This document shows, in pieces, positions 15,843 to 23,855 of a stretch of 64,000 bases of DNA. Position 1 is the stretch's first letter; the number at the start of each line of letters is the position of its first letter. The DNA is from Calidihabitans tengchongensis. GTDB taxonomy: Bacteria > Sysuimicrobiota > Sysuimicrobiia > Sysuimicrobiales > Kaftiobacteriaceae. Where the stretch lies: positions 136,259 to 200,258 of the forward strand of contig JAVKIE010000006.1 in the NCBI GenBank assembly GCA_031459615.1, in the 5' to 3' direction. The translations under genes were made by a program, and so were the position numbers. Under the pieces are notes generated by a model that saw nothing but the letters and a program-made list of their open reading frames with translations, was not told where the DNA came from and made no database searches.

Positions 15843-17243
15843 CTAGTCTTCCCAGAACCCCCGCACCAGCCCCCGCCGGCGGAGGATCTCCCGCAGGTTC
15901 AGCAAGGCGGTGTAGGTCAGCAACGCGTAAACGGGGCCGTCGGCGGCTGCCACGGCCTCCTCCCAGGCCGCAGCCAGATCGGGCTGCACCCGCAGGGACC
16001 CGGCAGGGAGGCCGGCGTACTTCAGGCGGACCGCCATGTCGTAGGCCCGCAGCCCGCTGACGACCACCCTCCCCACCCGACCGGCCAGCATCTCGACGTC
16101 CGTGTCCCACAGCCAGGACACGTCCCGGCCGTCGGCGGTCAGGTCGTTGATGGCCACCAGCAAGACAGGCTGTCCCCCGCTCACCGACTGGGGGTGCAGC
16201 ACGGTCCGCAGGACCTCGTTGAACCCCGCGGGGTTCTTCGCCAGCAGCAGCACGGCCTCCCGGCCGTTCACCCGCACCCGCTCGGCCCGGCCAAAGGCCG
16301 GCCGGAACTCCTCCACGGCCGCGGCGATCTGCTCCAGGGGCACTCCCAGCTGCAGGCAGGCCGCCGCCGCGGCCAGCACGTTGTGCACGTTGTACAGGCC
16401 CGGCAGCACCGTCCGCACCCGCCGCTCCCCCGCGGGCGTGGACAGGGTGAACGCCGTCCCCCGCAGGCCCTCCAGGTCCACGTCCCGGGCCGCCACCACC
16501 GGCTCCGGCCGCCGCACGCCGCATCGGGGACAGCGGTACTGGCCCATGTGGCCGAAGTAGACCGCCGCGTACTGGTAGGGCTGCCCGCAGCGGTAGCAGT
16601 AGCGGGCATCGGCCGCATGCTCCAGAGTGCCCGCCCCGCAGGAGGCGTCGGCGATCCCGAAGGGAACCTGCCGGGGGAGGGTCCGCCCCACGTCGGCCAC
16701 CAGCGGGTCGTCGGCGTTGTAGACCACCACCGCCTCCCCGGGGTCCTGCGCCAGCGCCGTCCGCCACCGGGATGACACCAGGTCGATCTCGCCGTAGCGG
16801 TCCAGCTGGTCGCGGAACAGGTTGCACAGCACGGCGACCCGCGGCCGCAGCGGCGCCCACACCAGGGGAACCGTGGCCTCGTCCACTTCGAAGATGCCGG
16901 CGTCCACCCGCGGCCGGCCCGTCCAGCCGGAGCGCTCCACCAGGGCGGCGACGATCCCCGCGGCCAGGTTGGCGCCGGCGCGGTTGTGCGCCGCCGGGAT
17001 CCCCGCCCGGGCGAGGATGTGGCCAATCAGGCGGGCGGTGGTGGTCTTGCCGTTGGTCCCGGTGACCACCACGCACCCGCGGCGGAGGCCGGCGGCCAGC
17101 CGGGAGACCACCTGGGGATGCAGGGCGCGGGCGACGCGCCCCGGCATGGTCGTCCCGCCCCCCAGGCGCAGCCGCCGGCTGAGGGATGCGGCCAGCCGGC
17201 CCGCGGTCACCGCCGCCGCCAGGCGAATGCCGTCCCACCCCAC
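15843..17243 (-). CDS. murT: Lipid II isoglutaminyl synthase, Mur ligase subunit MurT
   Basis: A 466-residue Mur-ligase-like ATPase. The P-loop GTNGKTTTARLIGH lies near residue 61, the Mur central domain follows, and a Cys4 zinc ribbon is inserted at Cys216/Cys219 (CYRCG) and Cys238/Cys241 (CPRCG), as in known MurT. The C-terminal DUF1727 part contains NDLTADGRDVSWLWD. It activates the lipid II glutamate carboxyl with ATP and accepts ammonia from GatD, giving D-isoglutamine in the stem peptide. The start is GTG at 17243. Presence of the pair points to a Terrabacteria-type cell wall. Confidence 0.95.
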   Translation of the reverse strand: MGWDGIRLAAAVTAGRLAASLSRRLRLGGGTTMPGRVARALHPQVVSRLAAGLRRGCVVVTGTNGKTTTARLIGHILARAGIPAAHNRAGANLAAGIVAALVERSGWTGRPRVDAGIFEVDEATVPLVWAPLRPRVAVLCNLFRDQLDRYGEIDLVSSRWRTALAQDPGEAVVVYNADDPLVADVGRTLPRQVPFGIADASCGAGTLEHAADARYCYRCGQPYQYAAVYFGHMGQYRCPRCGVRRPEPVVAARDVDLEGLRGTAFTLSTPAGERRVRTVLPGLYNVHNVLAAAAACLQLGVPLEQIAAAVEEFRPAFGRAERVRVNGREAVLLLAKNPAGFNEVLRTVLHPQSVSGGQPVLLVAINDLTADGRDVSWLWDTDVEMLAGRVGRVVVSGLRAYDMAVRLKYAGLPAGSLRVQPDLAAAWEEAVAAADGPVYALLTYTALLNLREILRRRGLVRGFWED

Positions 17244-17384
17244 AAGACGGTCATTCCCCGCGGGCCCCCGGCACGCCTTGTGACACGATCGTGCGGATCC
17301 CCGAGTACGCTGTGGAGGGGCTAGAGGAGGAAGAGGGCGGGCATAGGGTTAATACAGCCTCACCGGCAGCGCCGGCCGCGGCTT

Positions 17385-17413
17385 TTGACGCTGCCGGAAG
17401 CAGCGGGTATAAT
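17385..17413 (+). promoter_or_regulatory. Sigma-70 promoter of the bifunctional nuclease gene
   Basis: TTGACG (17385-17390) and TATAAT (17408-17413) with a 17-bp spacer. Transcription would start near 17420 and leave a short leader with GGGAGG 7 nt before the GTG start. Confidence 0.8.
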
Positions 17414-17437
17414 GAACGCGGCGAGGGAGGCTTTCCT

Positions 17438-17914
17438 GTGGTCCTCATGAAGGTCCGCGGTGTCGCCCTCGACCAGCAGATGAACCCCGTCGTGCTGCTG
17501 GTCGACCAGGCGGAGACCATGGCGCTGCCCATCTGGATCGGGCAGGCCGAAGCCACGGCCATTGCCATGGAGCTGCAGGGCGTGAAGCCTCCGCGCCCGA
17601 TGACCCACGACCTGCTGCGTTCCATCCTCAAGGCTCTGTCGGCCATCGTCACCCGCGTGGTGGTCACCGAGGTCCGGGACAGCACCTACTTTGCCGAAAT
17701 CCACCTGGCGGCCAACGGCTCGCCGGTCGTGGTGGACTCCCGGCCCAGCGATGCCATCGCCCTGGCCCTGCGGACGGACGCTCCCATCTTCGTCACCCCC
17801 CAGGTGGCCGAACAGGCCATCGCCCTCAAGAAGCCGCTGGACCAGGAGATGGAAGAGTTCCGCAAGTTCCTGGAGAAGGTCAAGCCCTCCGACTTCAAGG
17901 GCACCGTCCACTAG
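17438..17914 (+). CDS. Bifunctional nuclease (BFN/DUF151) family protein
   Basis: A 158-residue DUF151 protein; the family has reported DNase and RNase activity in plants, and in bacteria it often lies in stress or envelope contexts. Conserved features include the PIWIGQAEATAIAMEL segment, RPMTHDLL and DSRPSDAIALALR, which carries the conserved SRPSDAIALA motif. GTG at 17438 is chosen over ATG 17447 because GGGAGG lies 7 nt upstream of it. The C-terminus is a short charged helix (EMEEFRKFLEKVKP). It has its own strong promoter. Confidence 0.9.
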   Translation: MVLMKVRGVALDQQMNPVVLLVDQAETMALPIWIGQAEATAIAMELQGVKPPRPMTHDLLRSILKALSAIVTRVVVTEVRDSTYFAEIHLAANGSPVVVDSRPSDAIALALRTDAPIFVTPQVAEQAIALKKPLDQEMEEFRKFLEKVKPSDFKGTVH

Positions 17915-18026
17915 GGCGCCCCGGCCGCTCCGGCACATCTCCTGCCCGCCTGTGCGCGGCCCGGGCCCGTGCGTCGCATCCCGCGCCCGGTAGGACTGCG
18001 CGCGTCCGGCGGTCAATCCAGCCAGT

Positions 18027-18764
18027 GTGGAGTTCATCGGCAAGACCGCCATCGTCACCGGGGGCGGCCGCGGGATCGGCCGGGCCATCGCGGCCGCGCT
18101 GGCCCGGGAGGGGGCCGCGGTGGCGGTGGCCTACGCGCATCACGCCGCCGAGGCCGAAGCCGTGGCCGACGCCCTGCGCCGGTCGGGGCGGCGCGCCGTG
18201 GCCCTGCGGGCCGACGTCTCCCGTCCGGAGGACGCGGCCGGGCTGGTGGCCACGGTCCTGGAGCGGTGGGGACGTCTGGACGTCCTGGTCAACAATGCCG
18301 GGATCACCATCCGGGCCGCGTTGGAGCAGGTGAGCATCGCCGACTGGGAGGCGGTGCTGGCCACCAACCTGACCGGCGCCTTCGCCTGCAGCCAGGCGGC
18401 CGCCCCCGCGTTGCGGGAGTCCGGGGGCGCCATCGTCAACGTGGCCAGCATCCGGGGGCTGACCGGCGGCAGCGCCCCCGCCTACGCCGCCAGCAAGGGC
18501 GGGCTGATCGCCCTCACCAAGACCCTGGCGCGGGCGCTGGCCCCGCGGGTGCGGGTCAACGCCGTCGCCCCGGGCTATACCGAGACCGCCATGCACGCGG
18601 ACCTCAGCGTCGAGGAGCGCGAGAGGATCGTCCGGCGGATTCCGGTGGGCCGGTTTGCGGAGCCCGAGGAAGTCGCCCAGGCCGTGGTCTTCCTGGCCTC
18701 GCCCCGGGCCAGCTACATCACCGGGCAGACACTGGTGGTGGACGGCGGGCTCACCATGTGGTGA
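18027..18764 (+). CDS. Short-chain dehydrogenase/reductase, FabG-like
   Basis: A 245-residue classical SDR. The NAD(P)-binding TGGGRGIGRAIA is at the N-terminus, NNAG near residue 91, the catalytic Ser in NVASIRG and the YAASK pair near 155-159, with PGYTETAM after it. It could reduce 3-oxoacyl thioesters (FabG-like) or oxidise a small alcohol. The start is GTG at 18027. It stands alone between the nuclease gene and the convergent spoVR, so context does not fix the substrate. Confidence 0.85.
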   Translation: MEFIGKTAIVTGGGRGIGRAIAAALAREGAAVAVAYAHHAAEAEAVADALRRSGRRAVALRADVSRPEDAAGLVATVLERWGRLDVLVNNAGITIRAALEQVSIADWEAVLATNLTGAFACSQAAAPALRESGGAIVNVASIRGLTGGSAPAYAASKGGLIALTKTLARALAPRVRVNAVAPGYTETAMHADLSVEERERIVRRIPVGRFAEPEEVAQAVVFLASPRASYITGQTLVVDGGLTMW

Positions 18765-18827
18765 ACGGCCCCCCGCCTCCCACCCGGAGGGGGACGCCGC
18801 GGGGCCGCGGGCCCGCGCCGCCGGCCG

Positions 18828-19982
18828 TCACGCCGTGCTGAGCCCCCGCCGGTCGTAGGCGTACACCTTGCCCGCCGTCCGCAGCTTCACCGGGTTGCGC
18901 CACAGGCTGTGCACGGCGCGCAGGAACAGCCCCACCCGCTTGGGGTCCAGCCGCCGGTCCTCCTCGGGGTGGACCAGGACCAGCTCCCGGGGGGTGGAGG
19001 CGGGGTCCACCTCGAGGTGGGGCTCGCCCTTGTACAGCTTCTGGGCGATGAGCATGTCCTTGACCTGCTGCAGGTCGTAGCTCTTCTGGCGGTCCTTGGG
19101 ATCGTAGACGAACAGGTCCAGCCGGCGCACCAGGTCGTCGGTGAGGACCTCGTCGATGAACCGGATGTCCTCGTAGTAGGCGCGGATCTCCAGCGCCGCC
19201 TCGAACCCCCGCTCGCGCGTGACCCGCCGGAACAGGGCGTAGCCGATGGTGTAGGGGGCCGGCCGGTTGGACAGCTGGACGCTCAGGGTGGCCCAGGCGG
19301 GCGTGTCCAGGATGTCCCGCAACAGTTCCGCCTCGATGAAGGTGGCCCACCCCTCGTTGGTGATGTGGGTCCGCTGGATGAGGTCGAAGTACTCGGACTC
19401 CTCCCGGATCATCTGCAGGACGTGGTGCTCCCAGGGGTCCAGGGGCGCCTTCTCTTCCAGGTAGTAGATCAGCCGCTTGCGGCGCTCGGCGGGATTGCGC
19501 TCGAAGGCGTTGACGGTGCCCGCCACGGTGAGCAGGGCGTCCAGCAGCTCCTCCACCTTCTCCCGCCCGTACTGGGCCTCATACTTGCGGATCTGCCGGG
19601 CGTGGCGCTCCGCCTCGTTGAGCATGTTCTTGTTGGATTTGGCGAACCAGTGGTTGTTCCGGAAGAAGTCCACATGGCCGAATACGTGGGCGATGACCAG
19701 CACGTTCTGCAGGTAGGTGTTGGCGCGCCGCAGGAAGGCATAGGAGGGGCGGGTATTCAGGACCAGCTCCAGGATGCTGAACAGTTCCTTGTTCTGCTGG
19801 ACCACCAGCTCCTTGTAGGCGCCGCCCCAGTACCAGTGGATGAACCGGTTGGGCAGGCCCATGCTGGCCACTTCCGCGATCTCGTCGCTGTCGGTGAGGC
19901 GGAAGTAGACCGGATCGAAGGACAGCCCGCGCTGCCGGGCGAGGGTGTCTATGCGCTCGATGATGGCGCGGTAGGCGTCCAC
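18828..19982 (-). CDS. spoVR: SpoVR/YcgB family protein
   Basis: A 384-residue SpoVR homologue; the family is linked to spore cortex formation in Bacillus and to stress or stationary phase in E. coli (YcgB). Conserved blocks are seen: MGLPNRFIHWYWGGAYKEL, IAHVFGHVDFFRNN, REESEYFDLIQRTHITNEGW and DDLVRRLDLFVYD. It is shorter than the 470-510 residues usual for the family because the variable charged insert before the NEGW block is nearly absent. The GTG start at 19982 has GGGAGG before it and lies 34 nt inside the yhbH gene, so translation is coupled. Confidence 0.92.
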   Translation of the reverse strand: MDAYRAIIERIDTLARQRGLSFDPVYFRLTDSDEIAEVASMGLPNRFIHWYWGGAYKELVVQQNKELFSILELVLNTRPSYAFLRRANTYLQNVLVIAHVFGHVDFFRNNHWFAKSNKNMLNEAERHARQIRKYEAQYGREKVEELLDALLTVAGTVNAFERNPAERRKRLIYYLEEKAPLDPWEHHVLQMIREESEYFDLIQRTHITNEGWATFIEAELLRDILDTPAWATLSVQLSNRPAPYTIGYALFRRVTRERGFEAALEIRAYYEDIRFIDEVLTDDLVRRLDLFVYDPKDRQKSYDLQQVKDMLIAQKLYKGEPHLEVDPASTPRELVLVHPEEDRRLDPKRVGLFLRAVHSLWRNPVKLRTAGKVYAYDRRGLSTA

Positions 19983-21124
19983 GGCTGGCCTCCCGGCCGC
20001 TCCCGGCGCAGGCAGGTGAGGAACTGCCCGAGGGTGGAGCGGATGGCCTCGGCGTCGGTCAGGTTGGCGAACACCACCCGCGGGAGGCGGCGCGACGCAT
20101 CCTGGACGAACTCGGAGAACCCGCCTACCCCCCGCCCTCCGGGGTTCACGTGCCCGTAGCACACCAGGTCGAATCGGCCCAGGGCCTCCTCGAACCGGCG
20201 TTTGGCCAGGTCGAAGTCGCCGCTGCTGGTCTCGCCGTCGGTGAACAGGAACAGGAACCGATCGTGCTCCGTCACCCCCTGCAGCAGCTCCATGGCCTTC
20301 TCGAACCCGGAGGAGATGTGGGTCCCGCCGCTGCTCTCGACGCAGAAGAACTCGTCCCGGGTCTTCTCCTCGGCCACGTCCTGGAACACCACATACCGCC
20401 GCAGGTTGGTCGGATAGCGGCGCTCCAGATAGTACCACAGGACGAAGATGGTCTTGCGCACCAGAGCCAGGTACTCGCCGCGCATCGAGCCCGAGATGTC
20501 CAGCACGTACACCTCCACCGACCGGTGGTTCTCGTAGGCGGCGGGGTCCTCCACGAAGTACCACCCGTCCTGGGCCAGCTCCACATCGAACTCCGCCCGC
20601 CCCCGCTCCCGGATGTTGCGCAGCAGCGCGTGGAGCATGGTCTCCTCCAGGTTCAGGTCGGGCCGCAGGCCGATCCGGTCCAGGTCGTCCAGCTCCGGCA
20701 GGGCGTCGGCGCGCACCTCGCCCGAGCGGGACGGCTCGTGGAACACCGGCAGCTGGATCTCCTCCAGCAGGACTTCCTGGGCCAGGCGGACGAACTCGTC
20801 GAAGTCCAGCTCCACCCGCACCTCGCGCCCGTGGTGGTCGCCCCCCAGCAGGCCCCCCAGGACCTGGATCTCGTCGTCCCCTCCCGCCGCGCCGCCTCCG
20901 CCGGCGCCGCCGCCCCGCCCGCCCTGGCCCGAGCCGCGGGCCAGCACCGGGGAGTCCTCCCCGTACTTGAGCCGCGGCAGGTCCAGGGTGGTGATGGGGG
21001 TCTTGACCTTGCCGTCCACGATGAGTTCCTTCTGCTGGATGAGCTCGTGGAGGTGCTGCTTGAGGTACTCCCGCAGCAGCTGGTCGTGCTTGTACTGGGC
21101 GATGCGCCCCCGGTGAATCCTCAC
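19949..21124 (-). CDS. yhbH: YhbH/YeaH family protein (DUF444) with VWA-like domain
   Basis: A 391-residue DUF444 protein. The N-terminus (HRGRIAQYKHDQLLREYLKQHL) is followed by a glycine-rich linker near residues 60-85 and a von Willebrand A-like domain with the metal site DISGSM and FLFLFTDGETSSGDF. It is encoded with PrkA in both Bacillus and E. coli and is thought to act with that kinase. The start is GTG at 21124, with GGAGGG 6 nt upstream, 12 nt after the prkA stop. The end overlaps spoVR. Confidence 0.93.
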   Translation of the reverse strand: MRIHRGRIAQYKHDQLLREYLKQHLHELIQQKELIVDGKVKTPITTLDLPRLKYGEDSPVLARGSGQGGRGGGAGGGGAAGGDDEIQVLGGLLGGDHHGREVRVELDFDEFVRLAQEVLLEEIQLPVFHEPSRSGEVRADALPELDDLDRIGLRPDLNLEETMLHALLRNIRERGRAEFDVELAQDGWYFVEDPAAYENHRSVEVYVLDISGSMRGEYLALVRKTIFVLWYYLERRYPTNLRRYVVFQDVAEEKTRDEFFCVESSGGTHISSGFEKAMELLQGVTEHDRFLFLFTDGETSSGDFDLAKRRFEEALGRFDLVCYGHVNPGGRGVGGFSEFVQDASRRLPRVVFANLTDAEAIRSTLGQFLTCLRRERPGGQPWTPTAPSSSA

Positions 21125-21135
21125 CCCGCACCCTC

Positions 21136-22791
21136 CTACACGCTGCGCCCCAGCACCTTGAACAGTGAGCGCGCGCACACCTCGCAGTACCCGTACTGGG
21201 CCACGGCGCTGCGGTACAGCAGCCCCAGCAGCTCCTGCCCGGTGTGGTCCAGCTCCTCGCTCTTCTCGTACAGGCGCAGGAGGTTCTTGATCTTGTTGAA
21301 GACGATCTCGTTGATGGCCGACCGGAGGTGCTCGTTGTCCCGGTAGCTCATGCGCGCCAGCTCGGCCTTGCGCTCCAGCAGCACGTTCTCGAAGGCCACC
21401 CGGCCCTGGCGGCTGATCTGCCGCTTGGCCACCATGATCCCCTCCACCTCCTCCACCAGCTCCTTCTCGGTGGGAGACAGGGGCTCGCCGGCCACGTTGC
21501 GGGACGCCGCCTCCAGGTAGTTCAGGTACAGGTTCTGGCCGTAGTCGTAGAAGTGGGTGGGGACGATCTCCTCCACGATGAGGTCCACCTTGCGGTTGAT
21601 GAACTCGGCCTTGGTCTCCTCGAACTGCTTGAGCAGCTCCTTGAGGTTCAGGTCCTTCATGGACTGGTGCTCGAAGGTCCGCTCGATGGCCGCCGAGATG
21701 GTGTCCAGGTCGATGCACCGGCCGGCCAGGGTGTAGGCGTAGGAGAAGGCGTCCTCGAAGAACCGCGGGGACAGGCCCCGCAGCCCCTGGGAGTCCTCCC
21801 GCGTCTTGAGGGCGTACCGCGCCGCCAGCTCGTAGACGTCTTCGGGAACGTGCTTTTCCTCTCCCCGGATGCGGTTCGCCCGCTCGATGAGGGTCTTGTA
21901 GATCTTCTTCTCGCCCTCCAGGTCCACGTTGTAGGGGAAGTCGATCTTGTGGATGCGCCCCCGCAGAGGCTCCATGATGTCCTCGGACACGAACACCAGG
22001 TACTCGGGATAGTTGCTGTGCCCGATGACCACCTCGTCCACGTGCACCGTGGGGAAGTTGGCCAGGTCGATGCGCTTGGACTGGATCAGCTCCAGCAGCA
22101 GGGACAGGAGCTGGCGGCGGCTCTTGAAGACCTCGGTCCAGTCCAGGATCCCCCGGTTGGCCCAGATGATCTTTCCCTCAAAGTCATAGGCCTCGGGGTC
22201 GTAGGTGGACCCGCGCTCCTTGAGCATGGCGAAGTTGATGTTGCCCACGAAGTTGGTGATGTCTTCCCGCCGCAGGTCGGTGGGGGTGTGCTTGGCCACG
22301 CCGACCTTGTCCCGGGCGGAGATGTAGATGCGCTCCACCGGCACCCGCTTCCACCCGCCGTGGCGGGCGATCAGCCGGTCGCACACCGGGCAGGGGACCG
22401 CCTCCTCATGCCAGGCAATGTGGTAGTCCTCCCGCACCTCCGGCGGCACCAGGTCGAAGGGGTGCTGGTGGAAGGGGCACCCGGCCACGGCGTACAGGGC
22501 CCCGTCGGCGGTGCGCGAGTATTCCTCCAGCTTGCGCTTGAGGTGGTCCACCGTCATGGATTTGCCGGACCCCTGCGGGCCCACCAGCAGCAGCAGGCGG
22601 CGCTCCATGGACAGCGAGTGCGCCCGGAAGTAGGCCACGATGGCATCCAGCTGCTTTTCCATGCCGTAGATTCCCTCGAACACCCGGTCCCGGCCGTAGT
22701 ACTCGATCATGTCGGAGATGTAGTGGTGGGTGGTCCGGCGCAGCCGCCGGTCGTGGCGCGCCTCCTGCAGGTACTCGTACACCGTGTTCAT
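21136..22791 (-). CDS. prkA: Serine protein kinase PrkA (YeaG)
   Basis: A 551-residue AAA-type protein kinase. The ATPase part carries GPQGSGKSMTVDHLK near residue 70, a Cys pair (CPVCDRL) near 134 and conserved GIYGMEKQLD; the C-terminal kinase-like part includes NPVLD-region equivalents and GYCEVCARSLF at the end. Family members are usually about 630 residues. PrkA phosphorylates or degrades targets in starvation and sporulation responses. It is the first gene of prkA-yhbH-spoVR. A strong promoter lies almost 300 nt upstream, so the operon has a long leader. Confidence 0.95.
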   Translation of the reverse strand: MNTVYEYLQEARHDRRLRRTTHHYISDMIEYYGRDRVFEGIYGMEKQLDAIVAYFRAHSLSMERRLLLLVGPQGSGKSMTVDHLKRKLEEYSRTADGALYAVAGCPFHQHPFDLVPPEVREDYHIAWHEEAVPCPVCDRLIARHGGWKRVPVERIYISARDKVGVAKHTPTDLRREDITNFVGNINFAMLKERGSTYDPEAYDFEGKIIWANRGILDWTEVFKSRRQLLSLLLELIQSKRIDLANFPTVHVDEVVIGHSNYPEYLVFVSEDIMEPLRGRIHKIDFPYNVDLEGEKKIYKTLIERANRIRGEEKHVPEDVYELAARYALKTREDSQGLRGLSPRFFEDAFSYAYTLAGRCIDLDTISAAIERTFEHQSMKDLNLKELLKQFEETKAEFINRKVDLIVEEIVPTHFYDYGQNLYLNYLEAASRNVAGEPLSPTEKELVEEVEGIMVAKRQISRQGRVAFENVLLERKAELARMSYRDNEHLRSAINEIVFNKIKNLLRLYEKSEELDHTGQELLGLLYRSAVAQYGYCEVCARSLFKVLGRSV

Positions 22792-23084
22792 CTGGCCTCA
22801 CGCTCCCGCTCCGCCGGCCCGCCGGGCGCCGGTGCCTGTGTCCATGCCCGCGCTTCCGCGCCGCCAGTCCCTCCCCGGCGCCGCGGCGGCCGGCAAACGC
22901 ACAGGCCCAGCGAGGTCTCGCCGGGCCTGTCGGTTCCGTCTCTCCTCACCGCGTACTCAGGTGGCGCCATGGCGGCCGGGTGCGCTCCTGCGTGGGTGCT
23001 GCGACGTGGCGGTGCGTTCGCGCATCAGGGAGGGCCCGAAGGCGCCGCGCTCCGGCGCGGCCGTGGCACCCATCCAGATGATTT
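22792..23084 (-). ncRNA. Long structured 5' leader of prkA operon (candidate cis-regulatory RNA)
   Basis: The predicted transcript runs from about 23084 to the prkA ATG without a supported gene. It contains a 30-nt inverted repeat at 22901-22930 (ACAGGCCC and GCGAG arms with one mismatch) and several shorter GC stems nearer the 5' end, for example CCGCGC/GCGCGG around 23050. Short AUGs occur but no good ribosome site precedes them. I cannot assign a known riboswitch class by eye. Confidence 0.5.
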
Positions 23085-23090
23085 GTGGAG

Positions 23091-23119
23091 AGTATAGCGA
23101 CCCGCCCCGGGCATGTCAA
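23091..23119 (-). promoter_or_regulatory. Near-consensus sigma-70 promoter of prkA operon
   Basis: Minus strand TTGACA (23119-23114), a 17-bp spacer and TATACT (23096-23091). It points to prkA and away from the dtxR-like gene, which ends at 23144. Confidence 0.85.
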
Positions 23120-23143
23120 ACGGCGGGAGCGCGCGGCGACACC

Positions 23144-23818
23144 TCAGGACCCGGCGGGGACCGCGGGTCGGGGCGGCGCCGCCATCACGTAGACAGCGCG
23201 GGCCTGCTCCGGACCCACCCGGGCGCGGGCGCGGCCGACGCGCACCTCCACCCACCCGTCGGCGTCCACCTTCTCCACCCGCACCGCCGCTCCGGGCAGC
23301 AGCCCCTGCTGGGCCAGCGACCGCAGGATCGCCGGGTCGCGGTCGCTGACGCGCGCCACCACGCCCCGCCGCCCCGCGGCCAGATCGGCCAGCAGCGGGT
23401 GGTGCTCGTCGCGCAGCGCGCCCTCGCGGGTCGGGATCGGGTCGCCGTGGGGATCGTGGGTGGGCTCGCCCAGGGACCGCGCGATGTGCTCTTCGAGTTC
23501 CTCGGAGATCGCGTGCTCCAACCGCTCGGCCTCCGCGTCCACCCGGTCCAGCGCCACCCCGAGCCGCGCCAGCAGCAGTTCCAGCAGCCGGTGGTGGCGG
23601 ATCACCTCCAGCGCCGCCCGCTCGCCTCCCGGAGTGAGGCGCACACCCCGATACGGGGTGTGCTCCACCAGCCCCAGGCGGGCCAGCTTCTTGACCATGA
23701 GGGTCGCCGACGCGGGGGCCACCCGCAGCCGGCGGGCGAGATCGCAGGTCGTCACCTCGCCGTCCCGGCGCATCTTGTAGATGGCCTTGAGGTAGTCCTG
23801 CACCGCCTGGGTCAGCAT
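23144..23818 (-). CDS. DtxR/MntR-family metal-dependent repressor
   Basis: A 224-residue regulator. Residues 1-60 are the winged helix (VQDYLKAIYKMRRDGEVTT, RLRVAPASATLMVKKLARLGLVEH), then the metal-binding and dimer domain with HRLLELLLARLGV and EEHIARSLGEPTHDPHGDP, then a C-terminal SH3/FeoA-like domain from about residue 145. Members bind DNA when loaded with Fe2+ or Mn2+. It is the last gene of the oxidase-ZIP-regulator unit, which starts at two DtxR-type boxes, so autoregulation is likely. Ligands do not let me decide between iron and manganese. Confidence 0.92.
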   Translation of the reverse strand: MLTQAVQDYLKAIYKMRRDGEVTTCDLARRLRVAPASATLMVKKLARLGLVEHTPYRGVRLTPGGERAALEVIRHHRLLELLLARLGVALDRVDAEAERLEHAISEELEEHIARSLGEPTHDPHGDPIPTREGALRDEHHPLLADLAAGRRGVVARVSDRDPAILRSLAQQGLLPGAAVRVEKVDADGWVEVRVGRARARVGPEQARAVYVMAAPPRPAVPAGS

Positions 23819-23855
23819 CGCCGACCCCTCCCGGACCGGGCCCCCGCCGGACTCC

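Noticed and set aside
22901..22930. Intrinsic terminator ahead of prkA
   Set aside because: The stem is strong but no T-run follows on either strand; it lies inside the predicted leader.
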